A stretch of DNA of 39,131 bases from Sphingomonadaceae bacterium. GTDB taxonomy: Bacteria; Pseudomonadota; Alphaproteobacteria; Sphingomonadales; Sphingomonadaceae. Under the pieces are notes generated by a model. That model saw only the letters and a program-made list of their open reading frames with translations, searched no databases and was not told where the DNA came from. The stretch covers positions 1 through 39,131 of the forward strand of contig CANCET010000013.1 in the NCBI GenBank assembly GCA_947375105.1, given 5' to 3'. Positions 8,465-17,229 of this stretch are shown in pieces (position 1 is the stretch's first letter; each line of letters begins with the position of its first letter). The translations under genes were made by a program, and so were the position numbers.

Positions 8465-8615
8465 TCCGTCTTGCTGCGGTGGGCCTGCGTTGTTTACAGC
8501 GGCCATGCTCAATTCGCTTCTCTCTCAAGCCTAGTCAGTATGTAGGCTGACGACTGCTTTGCCCTGTTCGATGTTCAGTCGCGCTCACTTGCGGATGTGA
8601 GTGCGCTTCTAGATC

Positions 8616-8853
8616 GTCGCCATGGCAAGTGTGTTCTCGCCCCATTTTGGATACGGCAAATCCTCCTCGACACTGACGCCACTCATACCTGAGCCGTTGG
8701 GCGTACCGGCGGCCAGAGTGTGCGCAAGTCGTGCCACCTTCAGTACATCACCTTCGGCAAACCCATCACTGAAATCAACAGTTTACGACCTTTCGTCCGC
8801 CCGATGTGATCGGTCCCCAACCCTTTGAAATAATTCAAGTCGACAAACGCCAT
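8616..8853 (-). pseudogene. Unidentified minus-strand gene remnant divergent from GH3
   Basis: On the minus strand an ATG at 8851-8853 has a good AAGGAT site seven bases upstream and opens MAFVDLNYFKGLGTDHIGRT, but this frame ends in TGA after about 37 codons. Another frame then continues with about 55 residues that look protein-like, including FSDGFAEGDVLKVARLAHTL and VSVEEDLPYPKWGENTLAM, to a stop near 8616. The layout, a start with ribosome-binding site and operator on one side and a plausible C-terminus in another frame, resembles the GH79 remnant: ends kept, middle deleted. I do not recognise the family. Confidence 0.35.
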
Positions 8854-8872
8854 TGAACGATCCTTCTATGTT

Positions 8873-8886
8873 TGATAGCGCTATCA
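8873..8886. promoter_or_regulatory. Perfectly palindromic LacI-type operator before the first GH3 gene
   Basis: TGATAGCGCTATCA is a perfect 14-bp palindrome and the most symmetric copy of the shared motif. It ends 18 bp before the GH3 start codon, so a bound repressor would block transcription start or early elongation. It also lies upstream of the divergent relic at 8616-8853. Confidence 0.78.
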
Positions 8887-8904
8887 TTCAAAGGGAGAAT
8901 GGCA

Positions 8905-11355
8905 ATGCGGAACATTTTGGCGGCACTGTTGGTCGGCGGTTCGCTGTTGATTGTGACATCAGCAGCCTTGGCGCAGGTCGGTGCCCCCACAGCTTCGAAC
9001 TGGCCCGCCTTGACGGACCCGGTCAAAGCGGATCCCGCCATCGCAGTGCGCGTCAAGTCGATCATGGCGAAGATGTCGCTCGAACAAAAAGTAGGGCAGG
9101 TGATTCAGGGCGATCTTGGCAGCGTTTCGCCAGATGATGTCGCGCGCTATCATCTCGGATCAGTGCTGAATGGTGGCGGCAGCGATCCTGCAGGAAAGCG
9201 CTTTGGCACTGGGGCGGACTGGCTGAACGAGGCTGATCGTTTCTACGACGCCTCGGTGAGGCCGTCGGGCAATCTGCCCGTCATACCCATTATCTGGGGC
9301 AGTGACGCCGTGCACGGCCATAGCAATGTGATTGGCGCAACGCTGTTCCCGCACAACATCGGCCTCGGTGCGATGCGAAATCCTGAACTGATGCGCCAGA
9401 TCGGCGGGGTAACGGCGCGCGAGATGCGCGTCACCGGGCTCGACTGGACGTTCGCGCCGACCCTTGCCGTGGTGCGCGATGACCGCTGGGGACGGACCTA
9501 TGAAGGCTATTCCGAAGATCCCGAGATCGTCGCGTCCTATGCCGGGCCGTTCGTCGAAGGGTTGCAGGGCAAGATCGGGGCCGCAGACTGGCTGAAGGGG
9601 CCACACATTGTCGCGACCGCCAAACACTTCATTGGCGACGGCGGCACGGTCAACGGCAAGGATACGGGCGACAATCTGGCGAGCGAGGCCGAGCTGCGCG
9701 ACATGCATGGGGCGGGCTATGTGCCGGCGCTGCAAGCCGGTGCCCAGACGGTCATGGCCAGCTTCTCGAGTTGGCAGGGTGCAAAAATGCACGGCAATTC
9801 GAAGATGCTGACCGATGTGCTGAAGCACCAGATGGGCTTTGGCGGTTTTGTCGTGGGCGACTGGAACGGCCATGGTCAGGTTGCCGGGTGCTCGCCGACC
9901 CAGTGCCCTCAGTCGATCAATGCCGGCCTCGACATGTTCATGGCGCCCGACAGCTGGAAAGACCTGTGGGAGTCGACACTGGCCAACGTCAAAGCGGGCA
10001 AGATCCCGATGGCAAGGCTCGATGATGCGGTTGCGCGCATTCTGCGTGTCAAGTTGCGCGCAGGCCTGTTCGAAGCCGGCCGCCCATCGTCGCGGCCGCT
10101 GGGCGGCCAATGGAGCGAACTCGGTTCGCCGGCAAACCGCGCTATCGCACGCGAGGCGGTGCGTCAGTCGCTGGTGCTGCTCAAGAACGAAAACGCCGCC
10201 CTGCCGATAAAGGCTGGCGCAACGGTGCTGGTTGCGGGCGACGGCGCCAACAACTTCATGAAGCAGTCGGGCGGCTGGACCTTGTCATGGCAAGGAACCG
10301 ACCTGACGCCAGCCGACTTCCCGGGCGCCACCACCATCGGCCAGGCGCTCGTTGATGCGGCCAGGGCTGGCGGTGGCAGCGCGGCGATCTCAGGAGATGG
10401 GAGCTTTGCGCACAAACCCGATGTGGCAGTCGTGGTGTTCGGCGAAGACCCCTATGCCGAGTTCATGGGGGACGTTCCGGATCTGCTGTTCCGCGACAAG
10501 AAGGATAATCTGGCGCTGCTGCAACGCTATCAAGCAGCAGGTATCCCAACAGTGGCCGTTTTCCTGTCCGGGCGACCGCTGTGGGTCAACCAGCACATCA
10601 ATGCGTCGGATGCATTTGTCGCAGCCTGGTTGCCGGGCTCCGAAGGTGGCGGGATCGCCGATGTGCTTTATGGCAAGGCCGATTTTCGCGGCCGCTTGTC
10701 GTTCAGCTGGCCCAAGCGCGCAACCCAGTTTGGCCTGAATGTCGGCAACCCTGACTATGATCCGCTGTTCCCTTATGGTTACGGGCTCAGTTACGCGCAC
10801 CCGGGTACGGTTGGATTTCTGAGCACGAACAGCGGCATCGCGATCAATTCGGACATACCGTTCGGGACCTGGTTCTCGCGCGGCCGGGTTGGTATGGGGT
10901 TGATCCTGGCGACACCTGGATCAGGTCTCCAGCTCAGCGCCGTTGACCGCAGTGCGCAAGAAGATTCGCGCCGCGTATTGTGGAATGGCACCGGCGACGG
11001 CGCGCTTGCCGTGACCAGTACGCCCCCGCTCGATCTAGCCCGTGAAAGCAATGGTCAACTGGCGATCGAAATGGATGCGCGCGTCGATGCCATCGATGCC
11101 AAATCGGTGGACGTGTCGATGGAATGCGGAGACAAATGCGGTGCCACGATCAACATCGCATCGGCGCTGCGTTCCAATGCCGGCAAGGGTTGGCAAACGC
11201 TCTCGATCCCGTTGTCGTGCTTCGCCAAGGCTGGAACCAATATGCAGAACGTCACGGTCCCGTTTCGCCTGACGACACGCGAAACGCTCGATATGCGGTT
11301 CTCCCGCATAGCGCTCGGTACGTCGGGCGTCGGCGTCGTCGCCTGTGCACGCTAG
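8905..11355 (+). CDS. Secreted GH3 beta-glucosidase / exo-beta-glucanase
   Basis: Glycoside hydrolase family 3 enzyme expected to remove glucose from the non-reducing end of beta-gluco-oligosaccharides, probably in the periplasm. From the ATG at 8905 it has 816 residues and a clean signal peptide (RNILAALLVGGSLLIVTSAA, cut after ALAQ). The N-terminal barrel shows KMSLEQKVGQVIQGD, the WGSDAVHGHSNV substrate loop, DDRWGRTYEGYSEDP, TAKHFIGDGGTVNGKD and the nucleophile motif FVVGDWNGHGQ (D319). The alpha/beta sandwich domain follows with SLVLLKNENAALP and GEDPYAEFMGD, and about 170 further residues form an extra beta-rich domain as in ExoP-type exoglucanases. ATG 8905 was preferred over ATG 8899 because the AAGGGAG site is then well spaced. 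It is about 45 % alike by eye to the second GH3 at 25220-27715. Confidence 0.92.
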   Translation: MRNILAALLVGGSLLIVTSAALAQVGAPTASNWPALTDPVKADPAIAVRVKSIMAKMSLEQKVGQVIQGDLGSVSPDDVARYHLGSVLNGGGSDPAGKRFGTGADWLNEADRFYDASVRPSGNLPVIPIIWGSDAVHGHSNVIGATLFPHNIGLGAMRNPELMRQIGGVTAREMRVTGLDWTFAPTLAVVRDDRWGRTYEGYSEDPEIVASYAGPFVEGLQGKIGAADWLKGPHIVATAKHFIGDGGTVNGKDTGDNLASEAELRDMHGAGYVPALQAGAQTVMASFSSWQGAKMHGNSKMLTDVLKHQMGFGGFVVGDWNGHGQVAGCSPTQCPQSINAGLDMFMAPDSWKDLWESTLANVKAGKIPMARLDDAVARILRVKLRAGLFEAGRPSSRPLGGQWSELGSPANRAIAREAVRQSLVLLKNENAALPIKAGATVLVAGDGANNFMKQSGGWTLSWQGTDLTPADFPGATTIGQALVDAARAGGGSAAISGDGSFAHKPDVAVVVFGEDPYAEFMGDVPDLLFRDKKDNLALLQRYQAAGIPTVAVFLSGRPLWVNQHINASDAFVAAWLPGSEGGGIADVLYGKADFRGRLSFSWPKRATQFGLNVGNPDYDPLFPYGYGLSYAHPGTVGFLSTNSGIAINSDIPFGTWFSRGRVGMGLILATPGSGLQLSAVDRSAQEDSRRVLWNGTGDGALAVTSTPPLDLARESNGQLAIEMDARVDAIDAKSVDVSMECGDKCGATINIASALRSNAGKGWQTLSIPLSCFAKAGTNMQNVTVPFRLTTRETLDMRFSRIALGTSGVGVVACAR

Positions 11356-11403
11356 ATGTAAGCTTTCAAGAGGTTGTTCATCCGGCCTTACCCGCCCAGG
11401 CCG

Positions 11404-11631
11404 ATGGCATTCGGTGCGATCGGCAATCTGGCGCAGCGCATGCTATTGCTTCGCGCGCTGATGGCGGACGATTTGGCTTCGGATCGCCTTGAAGTTGTGG
11501 GCACGGCGCGTAGCGGATACGACTAGGAGGGCTGCCATGTGTTCGCGAGGAAAGCGTTTGAACGGCTCCTGCCCGCAACGCATCGGCAATTTGATGATGG
11601 CGCGGCTCCGCGTGAACGATTGGTAGGGTAG
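11404..11631 (+). pseudogene. Short relic resembling a response-regulator (CheB-like) N-terminus
   Basis: Between the GH3 and the first halogenase a single frame runs from an ATG at 11404 to a TAG at 11629-11631, interrupted by one in-frame TAG at 11524-11526. The first part, RALMADDLASDRLEVVGTAR, followed by SGYD, loosely resembles the receiver-domain start of CheB-type proteins. Nothing else of such a protein follows. It may be a recombination scrap or chance; the halogenase start follows directly. Confidence 0.2.
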
Positions 11632-11636
11632 TGGGT

Positions 11637-13151
11637 ATGCAGCAGGCCCCGGTCAAGGTCATCGTGCTAGGCGGCGGTACCGCGGGTTGGATGTCCGCGA
11701 CGGCGCTCGCCAAACTGCTGCCAGGCATCGTCGAGGTCGAGCTCATCGAGTCAGCCGAGGTTGGTATCGTCGGTGTTGGCGAGGCAACGTTGCCGCATAT
11801 TCGCGCGTTTGTGGAGCGCCTCGGCATCGATGAAGCCGACTTCATGCGCGCCACACAGGCAACGTTCAAGCTGGGCATCGACTTTCGCGATTTTGGCCGA
11901 ATTGGCGACAGCTATATCCACCCTTTCGGGACGTTCGGCCAACCACTCGCCGGGGTGCCATTCCACCATTACTGGTTGCAGATGCGCGCGGCTGGCATGG
12001 CGCGCGATCTGGGTGACTATTCGGTCGCTGTCGCCGCGGCACGCGCGTCCCGCTTCGCCTTGCCGCACGGCAGTGAGTCCATTCTCAGCTCAAGCTACGG
12101 CTATGCCTACCAGTTCGATGCCGCCTTGTTTGGGCCCTATCTGCGGACGGTCGCGCTCGGCCTTGGCGTCAAGCGGACAGAGGCCAATGTTGTCGGGCAT
12201 CGCCGCAACCCTGAAACCGGCGACGTGGAAGCGTTGTTTCTGGCTTCCGGCGAAGAGCGTCACGCCGATTTGTTCATCGATTGCTCGGGATTTCGCAGCC
12301 TCCTGCTCGGCGATGCGCTTGGCGAGAGCTGGGAGGATTGGTCGCACTGGCTGCCGTGCGACCGCGCGGCGGCGCTGCCGTGTCTATCGGCAAGCCCGAC
12401 GCTCGAGCCCTATACGCGCGCCACGGCCATGCCTGCCGGCTGGCGTTGGCGGATCCCGCTGCAGCACCGGGTCGGCAACGGGTATGTCTATGCCAGTGCG
12501 TTCCTTGATGATGATGCCGCGTGCAGGGCAATTGTCGCGGCGACCGAGAATACGCCGCTCGCCGACCCGCGCATCCTGCGCTTCAAGGCCGGCCGTCGTC
12601 GCCATAGCTGGGTCCACAATGTGGTCGGAGTGGGATTGGCCAGCGGTTTCCTCGAACCTCTTGAATCGACCAGCATCTACCTCGCGCAGATGGCGATCAC
12701 GCAACTGATCGAGCTGTTTCCGGTTGCGGGCATCACGCAAGCAGACCGCACCAGCTTCAACCGGTTGGTCGACATGGAGTATGATCGGATTCGTGATTTC
12801 CTGATCCTGCATTATCACGCCACAACGCGCGACGACTCGCCATTCTGGGACCACGTCCGCACCATGCAGGTCCCCGACACGCTGGCCGCAAAGCTGGAGC
12901 TTTGGCGGGCCACAGGACGTGTCGCGCACTATTCGGAAGGCCTGTTTCTCGAGCAGAGCTGGATCGCCGTCTACCTCGGCCAAGGCATCGTGCCGCACGC
13001 CTGGGACGCGCGCGCGGCGCTGCCGACGCGCGATAACCTTGCCCAGGCGATGTCGACGATCGAGCGTGAAGTCGGGGCCCAGGTGTCGGGAATGCTGGAT
13101 CATGGTGCTTTCCTGCACGCTCAGACGGAGCGCCTCGGCAGTGTCGGATAA
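11637..13151 (+). CDS. Flavin-dependent halogenase, 'tryptophan halogenase' family (copy 1)
   Basis: FADH2-dependent halogenase homologue of about 504 residues, the usual size. The Rossmann GGGTAGW is at residues 12-18, VGVGEATLP near 46, the catalytic lysine in ATFKLGIDF is K78 (PrnA K79 equivalent), FIDCSGFRSLL follows near 215, the WRWRIP signature lies near 269, and the catalytic acid in EPLESTS is E343 (PrnA E346). All residues needed for hypohalous-acid chemistry are therefore present. The ATG at 11637 has a TAGGGTAG-like site; a GTG six bases earlier is the alternative. The next gene overlaps its end by 11 bp. Such genes are often found beside TonB-dependent receptors in sphingomonads and xanthomonads; relatives tested in vitro brominate free indoles, but native substrates are not known. 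No reductase gene is nearby, so FADH2 must come from elsewhere. Confidence 0.88.
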   Translation: MQQAPVKVIVLGGGTAGWMSATALAKLLPGIVEVELIESAEVGIVGVGEATLPHIRAFVERLGIDEADFMRATQATFKLGIDFRDFGRIGDSYIHPFGTFGQPLAGVPFHHYWLQMRAAGMARDLGDYSVAVAAARASRFALPHGSESILSSSYGYAYQFDAALFGPYLRTVALGLGVKRTEANVVGHRRNPETGDVEALFLASGEERHADLFIDCSGFRSLLLGDALGESWEDWSHWLPCDRAAALPCLSASPTLEPYTRATAMPAGWRWRIPLQHRVGNGYVYASAFLDDDAACRAIVAATENTPLADPRILRFKAGRRRHSWVHNVVGVGLASGFLEPLESTSIYLAQMAITQLIELFPVAGITQADRTSFNRLVDMEYDRIRDFLILHYHATTRDDSPFWDHVRTMQVPDTLAAKLELWRATGRVAHYSEGLFLEQSWIAVYLGQGIVPHAWDARAALPTRDNLAQAMSTIEREVGAQVSGMLDHGAFLHAQTERLGSVG

Positions 13152-14664
13152 TCCGCCCGGGGCGCGCGCGGCGCCGACTTGTATCGGCGTGGTAGGGGAC
13201 GGGCAGGTTGGCCTGACCGCAGCGATCGTGCTGCGCCGAAGCTACCCGCGATCAGATGTCGTCCTGATTGCTGCGCCGCTCGATCCCGCGGCGCTCGCCG
13301 ATACGGCGATAACATCGTGGCCGAGTTCCCTAGGCTTCCATGACAGCTTCGGGTTTGACGAGGCTGGGCTTATCCTGCGCGCGGGCGCCAGCCACCGTTT
13401 GGCGACACGCTTTGCCGACTGGTGCGGTGCAGGCCGCGATTGGGTGTTGGCCTATGGCGCCGCGCCTAATCCGGCCATGCGGGTCCGCTGCGGCGATGAC
13501 GGGCCCGGTGACTCGGCACTGCAGCGCCTTAACGCATCGCTGGATGCGGCAGGGCCGCAAACCGTGGTGCAGGCCTTGGCGGCAAGCGGGCGGTTCGCCA
13601 TGCCAGTCGACAACCCGGAGTCTCCCTTGTCGGACATCGACTATGCGCTGCGATGGAACGGGCCGGCCTATCGTTCCCGTCTTGCGTCATTGGCCCGCCA
13701 TATGGGCGTTCGCCATGTGACGGCCGGTCTGAGTGAGCTGGCCTATGCCGGCGATGGTTCGCTGACTGCGGTGACGTGCGAGGATGGCTCCACGATCGTA
13801 GCGGAGTGGTGGCTCGATTGCAGCGGGCCGGCTGCCCGGCTTCGAGCCGCAGCGAGCGAACCGGAGTTCGAATCATGGGCCGATATGTTGCCCGTCGATC
13901 GATTGCTGGTGGACGACGGAAAAGCGTCACCGGCACTCAGTCTCGAAGATCGGGTCCTGGCCTGTGAAAACGGCTGGGCCTGGCAAGTCTTTGGCCGCGA
14001 CGCTGCCCACGCCAGCTTTGGCTATGCATCCGAACTGACTTCGGACGCCGCTGCCGCGGCCTCCTTCAAAAGGGCCTGTGGTGCGTCAGCGGTTGGCAAG
14101 ATCGTTCTGCGGCCGGGGCGATTGCGTGCTGCATGGGCGGGGAATGTCATTGCAATCGCCGACGCAGCAGCCAGCTTCGAGCCGCTCCACGGGCTCAATC
14201 TTCATCTCGCTCATCGGCAATTGGGGCTGCTCCTCGAACTGCTGCCGGCTCGTGATATCGATCCGCGTGAACGGGACGAGTACAACCGCCGCGCTGCGCT
14301 GCTGGCTGATGGCGTACGGGACTGGATTGCGGCGCACTATTGCAGCCCGGTGCCCAGACCAGGCGCGTTCTGGCATCATGCTGGCACCCAACGCCGCTCA
14401 GATGCGCTGAGCGGCGCCTTGCAGCAGTTCGGAGCGCGGGGCCGCATTCCGCATTTCGAGGACGCGCCAGTGGGACAGGACGGCTGGGCTGCAGTGCTTG
14501 CCGGGATCGGCGCCGGGCCCGGGCGAAGCGCGCTGCTGGCCGCGCGAGATCCGGCTCAGCGCATCGTGCAGCAGGCAGCGCTGGCGGGTCGTTGCAGGGC
14601 TGCATTGGCGCTGGCACGCCCTTATCCAGAATGGCTCTCCGCAAGGCTCGCCAATCCGCAATGA
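13141..14664 (+). CDS. Divergent flavin-halogenase homologue lacking catalytic Lys and Glu (copy 2)
   Basis: A 507-residue protein of the same fold and length as its neighbours but strongly diverged. The FAD motif is reduced to GDGQVG (residues 19-24), WLDCSGPAARLR matches the FIDCSGFR segment, and GWAWQVFGRD stands where WxWxIP should be. The FKLG lysine segment is replaced by DWVLAYGAAPNP, with no lysine, and the EPLES motif is EPLHG, placing H350 where the catalytic glutamate should be. It probably binds flavin or forms a complex but cannot halogenate by the known mechanism. The start is a GTG at 13141 inside the last codons of copy 1, indicating translational coupling. The frame is intact and well conserved in length, so it is likely functional rather than a pseudogene. 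It converges on the oxygenase gene 22 bp away. Confidence 0.8.
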   Translation: MSDNPPGARAAPTCIGVVGDGQVGLTAAIVLRRSYPRSDVVLIAAPLDPAALADTAITSWPSSLGFHDSFGFDEAGLILRAGASHRLATRFADWCGAGRDWVLAYGAAPNPAMRVRCGDDGPGDSALQRLNASLDAAGPQTVVQALAASGRFAMPVDNPESPLSDIDYALRWNGPAYRSRLASLARHMGVRHVTAGLSELAYAGDGSLTAVTCEDGSTIVAEWWLDCSGPAARLRAAASEPEFESWADMLPVDRLLVDDGKASPALSLEDRVLACENGWAWQVFGRDAAHASFGYASELTSDAAAAASFKRACGASAVGKIVLRPGRLRAAWAGNVIAIADAAASFEPLHGLNLHLAHRQLGLLLELLPARDIDPRERDEYNRRAALLADGVRDWIAAHYCSPVPRPGAFWHHAGTQRRSDALSGALQQFGARGRIPHFEDAPVGQDGWAAVLAGIGAGPGRSALLAARDPAQRIVQQAALAGRCRAALALARPYPEWLSARLANPQ

Positions 14665-14686
14665 TCGTGCCTTGGCAAGACGGTCA

Positions 14687-15718
14687 TTAGCGCAGTGGCC
14701 CGAGGTTGCGCTGCAATGTGGCGCGCATGCTGTTCAGAAGTTCGGGCGACAGATCTCCGACGATGCCTTGCGCTGCGACAGGCAAATGCCCGCCAGGGTC
14801 GCCGTTCGCAGCGAAAGCGTAATGCCCGACGATGGCGCTCCAGGCAGCACGCTGGTTTTCAGGCAAATGGCGGAAGGCGTAGAGTGCGTGCAACAGCGCG
14901 TCGTAAGGGTTGCCAAGTCCGGCTCGGGCCTCGTTCCACCAGTAGTTGACGAAGACGTTCACGGCATCGAGCGAATCGACCCCATGCCACCAGAGATACG
15001 GAATGTAGATTGCGTCTCCCGGACCCAGTTCGGCTGTTGTCGCATTGGCCCAGGCCGCCGCAAATCTGGGAAAGCGAACAAGATCCGGGTTCGCCAGTTC
15101 GACAAGGCTGACGGGCGTACCGGCCGGTGTGAACTCGAACGGGCCGGCATAAAGGTTGGCGATTTCGCCTGGCGGGAATAGCGTGAAACGGCGATGTCCG
15201 GCGACAACGATGCCGATGTTTTCGTTGAGGTCGAAATGCGGCGCAACCCGGACGCGGTTGCCGACCCAGATGCGGGGGTTAACGGTCTGGTCGACAAGCT
15301 GACAGCGGTGGGATGCGGAAAATCCGGGCAAGAGATCCGCCACGAGTTCGGACTGGATCGCCAAGGCGCGTGGGCGGACCACATCACGTTCACGCAGGAG
15401 TTCGGCGAGGAATTGCGATAAAGCGGCCCGGCCATGCGTGAAGTTGAAGCTGGTCAGGCCATCCGCGTAGAAGAATCGACCGTCGATTTCGGGCGCGCCG
15501 ACCAATACCGTAACCGGCCTGGCGGATGCGGCTTGGGCCAGCCTGGACAGCAGCGCGGAATCGCCGCCTTGCGCAGCGGCAACCGCTGGCCAATCCGAGG
15601 CAAACCTCCGCAACACGACAGGTTGGTCCATCGCGCGGATCGACCTTTCGAAGGTTTCACGGTCAATATCCCGCGCATCGATTTCGGCGATCGCTGCGGC
15701 AGGCGGCAAAGCGCTCAA
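14687..15718 (-). CDS. Cupin-like JmjC-domain protein, putative Fe(II)/2-oxoglutarate hydroxylase
   Basis: A 343-residue protein of the cupin_8/JmjC-like family that often accompanies halogenase-TonB receptor loci. The probable iron triad is H161 and D163 in APHFDLNENIG plus H245 in PYLWWHGVDSLD; RRFTLFPPGE near 176 supplies typical co-substrate contacts, and QPVVLRRFASDWPA near 32 matches the family's N-terminal strand. It should hydroxylate a protein or small-molecule substrate. The start is a TTG at 15716-15718 overlapping the TGA of the upstream halogenase in a TTGA unit, so it is the last gene of the minus-strand operon halogenase 4 - halogenase 3 - oxygenase. No signal peptide is seen. 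The substrate is unknown. Confidence 0.82.
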   Translation of the reverse strand: MSALPPAAAIAEIDARDIDRETFERSIRAMDQPVVLRRFASDWPAVAAAQGGDSALLSRLAQAASARPVTVLVGAPEIDGRFFYADGLTSFNFTHGRAALSQFLAELLRERDVVRPRALAIQSELVADLLPGFSASHRCQLVDQTVNPRIWVGNRVRVAPHFDLNENIGIVVAGHRRFTLFPPGEIANLYAGPFEFTPAGTPVSLVELANPDLVRFPRFAAAWANATTAELGPGDAIYIPYLWWHGVDSLDAVNVFVNYWWNEARAGLGNPYDALLHALYAFRHLPENQRAAWSAIVGHYAFAANGDPGGHLPVAAQGIVGDLSPELLNSMRATLQRNLGPLR

Positions 15719-17229
15719 GCGATTGCGCTGCCCTGTTGGCGCAGGAACTCAGTCTGTGTCGGCATCGCTTCCGCAGTCTGCGCGACAACGCCGCGAATAT
15801 GGGCGAGGCGTTCCAGTGTTTCCTGGTCATCGATCATGTCGGCAATCGGATGGTAGCCACCGGCCGGAGCATTCTGGCCGACAAGCACCGATAGCCAGCT
15901 GGTTTCGGTGAAGAGCTCGTTGTGCTCGCGAAACACGCGGCCGTTTGACGCAAACATGACGAGCTTTGCGGCCAGGCCTTCGGGCGGTTCCAGAGTCCGG
16001 CAATAGTTCCAGAACTCGGTGTCATCGCGCTCGGTCGCTTTGTAGTGCAGCACAAGAAAGTCGCGAATGTCGACGTACTCGCGAATTGACTGCGCATTGA
16101 AGCGCGCCATTTCGGCTTCGTCGAAGCGCCGTGTCGGGAAAAAGGTCAGCAGGCGGGCGATCGCGGACTGGATCAGGTGGATGCTGGTGGATTCCAGCGG
16201 TTCGAGGAAGCCACCCGACAATCCGATTGCGACAACGTTTTTGACCCATGCTGCCTTGCGGTGGCCTGCAGCAAATCGCAGCATGTTGGGCTCGGCCAGT
16301 GCGGGCCCGTCAAGATTGGCGCGCAATGTCGCAACCGCCTCATCATCGGAAATATGCGCACTGGAATAGACATAACCATTGCCGGTTCGGTGCTGCAAGG
16401 GAATGCGCCATTGCCATCCGGCGCCGTGTGCGGTCGATCGCGTCAACGGTTGGGGCGGGCCTGCGCTTTCGCAGGGAATCGCGACGGCGCGGTCGCAGGG
16501 CAGCCATTTGCTCCAGTCCTCGAAACCCGTGCCAAGCGTCTGCGCGATCAGCAGGCCGCGGAATCCCGAACAATCGATAAACAGGTCGCCCGTGATCGTT
16601 ACGCCAGACGCCAGGCTGATCGCCGTGACAAAACCAGTTTCCGGATTTTGTTCGACATGGCGGACCTCGCCTTCGGTGCGCCGGACGCCAGCGGCTTCGG
16701 CGCGCCTGCGCAGGAACCGCGCATAGAGCCCGGCGTCGAATTGAAAGGCATAAGCCAGTTGCGAAAGCGGCGAATTGGGTTGGTCGGTCTGCGGTCGCAG
16801 GAACTTCGAATTGCGCCCGGCGACGACAGATATCGAATAGTCGTCGAGCGGAGTTGTATCGCCCGATTCGCGGCCCTTGAGCCAGAAGTGATGAAACTCG
16901 ATGCCAAGCATGTTGACACCGTAGAAGCCGAAGGGATGGACATAGCGATGCCCGAGACGAGTCCAATCGACGAACTCGATGCCAAGCTTGTAGGTCGCGT
17001 TGGTAGCGCGCACAAACTCGTTCTCGTCGATGCCGAGCATGGTGTTGAACAGGCAAATCTGCGGGATGGTCGCCTCGCCGACTCCGACGGTGCCAATGTC
17101 ATCGGACTCGACAAGTTCAATCGAAAGGCCGGGCAACTGGCCGATGACGCGCGACAACGCCGCAGCGGTCATCCAACCTGCAGTGCCGCCACCGACAATC
17201 ACAATCTTGCGGACCGGCGCGGCAATCAT
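15715..17229 (-). CDS. Flavin-dependent halogenase, 'tryptophan halogenase' family (copy 3)
   Basis: A 504-residue halogenase homologue with every signature: GGGTAGW (13-19), VGVGEATIP near 49, catalytic K81 in ATYKLGIEF, FIDCSGFRGLL, WQWRIPLQHR, and EPLESTSIHL with the catalytic Glu. It is closer to copy 4 than to copies 1 and 2. The start is set at the ATG of 17227-17229, which overlaps the TGA of copy 4 in an ATGA unit; in-frame ATGs further upstream lie inside copy 4 and would add residues with no family match. It is translated from the same minus-strand message as copy 4 and is followed by the oxygenase, also by overlap. The product site and substrate cannot be read from sequence. Confidence 0.9.
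   Translation of the reverse strand: MIAAPVRKIVIVGGGTAGWMTAAALSRVIGQLPGLSIELVESDDIGTVGVGEATIPQICLFNTMLGIDENEFVRATNATYKLGIEFVDWTRLGHRYVHPFGFYGVNMLGIEFHHFWLKGRESGDTTPLDDYSISVVAGRNSKFLRPQTDQPNSPLSQLAYAFQFDAGLYARFLRRRAEAAGVRRTEGEVRHVEQNPETGFVTAISLASGVTITGDLFIDCSGFRGLLIAQTLGTGFEDWSKWLPCDRAVAIPCESAGPPQPLTRSTAHGAGWQWRIPLQHRTGNGYVYSSAHISDDEAVATLRANLDGPALAEPNMLRFAAGHRKAAWVKNVVAIGLSGGFLEPLESTSIHLIQSAIARLLTFFPTRRFDEAEMARFNAQSIREYVDIRDFLVLHYKATERDDTEFWNYCRTLEPPEGLAAKLVMFASNGRVFREHNELFTETSWLSVLVGQNAPAGGYHPIADMIDDQETLERLAHIRGVVAQTAEAMPTQTEFLRQQGSAIA

Larger units (their letters stand above)
8465..8904. other. Intergenic region with a minus-strand gene relic and the GH3 operator
   Basis: The 440 bp after the LacI gene contain an imperfect inverted repeat near 8579-8607 (GCGCTCAC facing GTGAGTGCGC), a decayed minus-strand gene (8616-8853, listed separately), and the operator at 8873-8886 immediately before the GH3 start. 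Confidence 0.5.
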
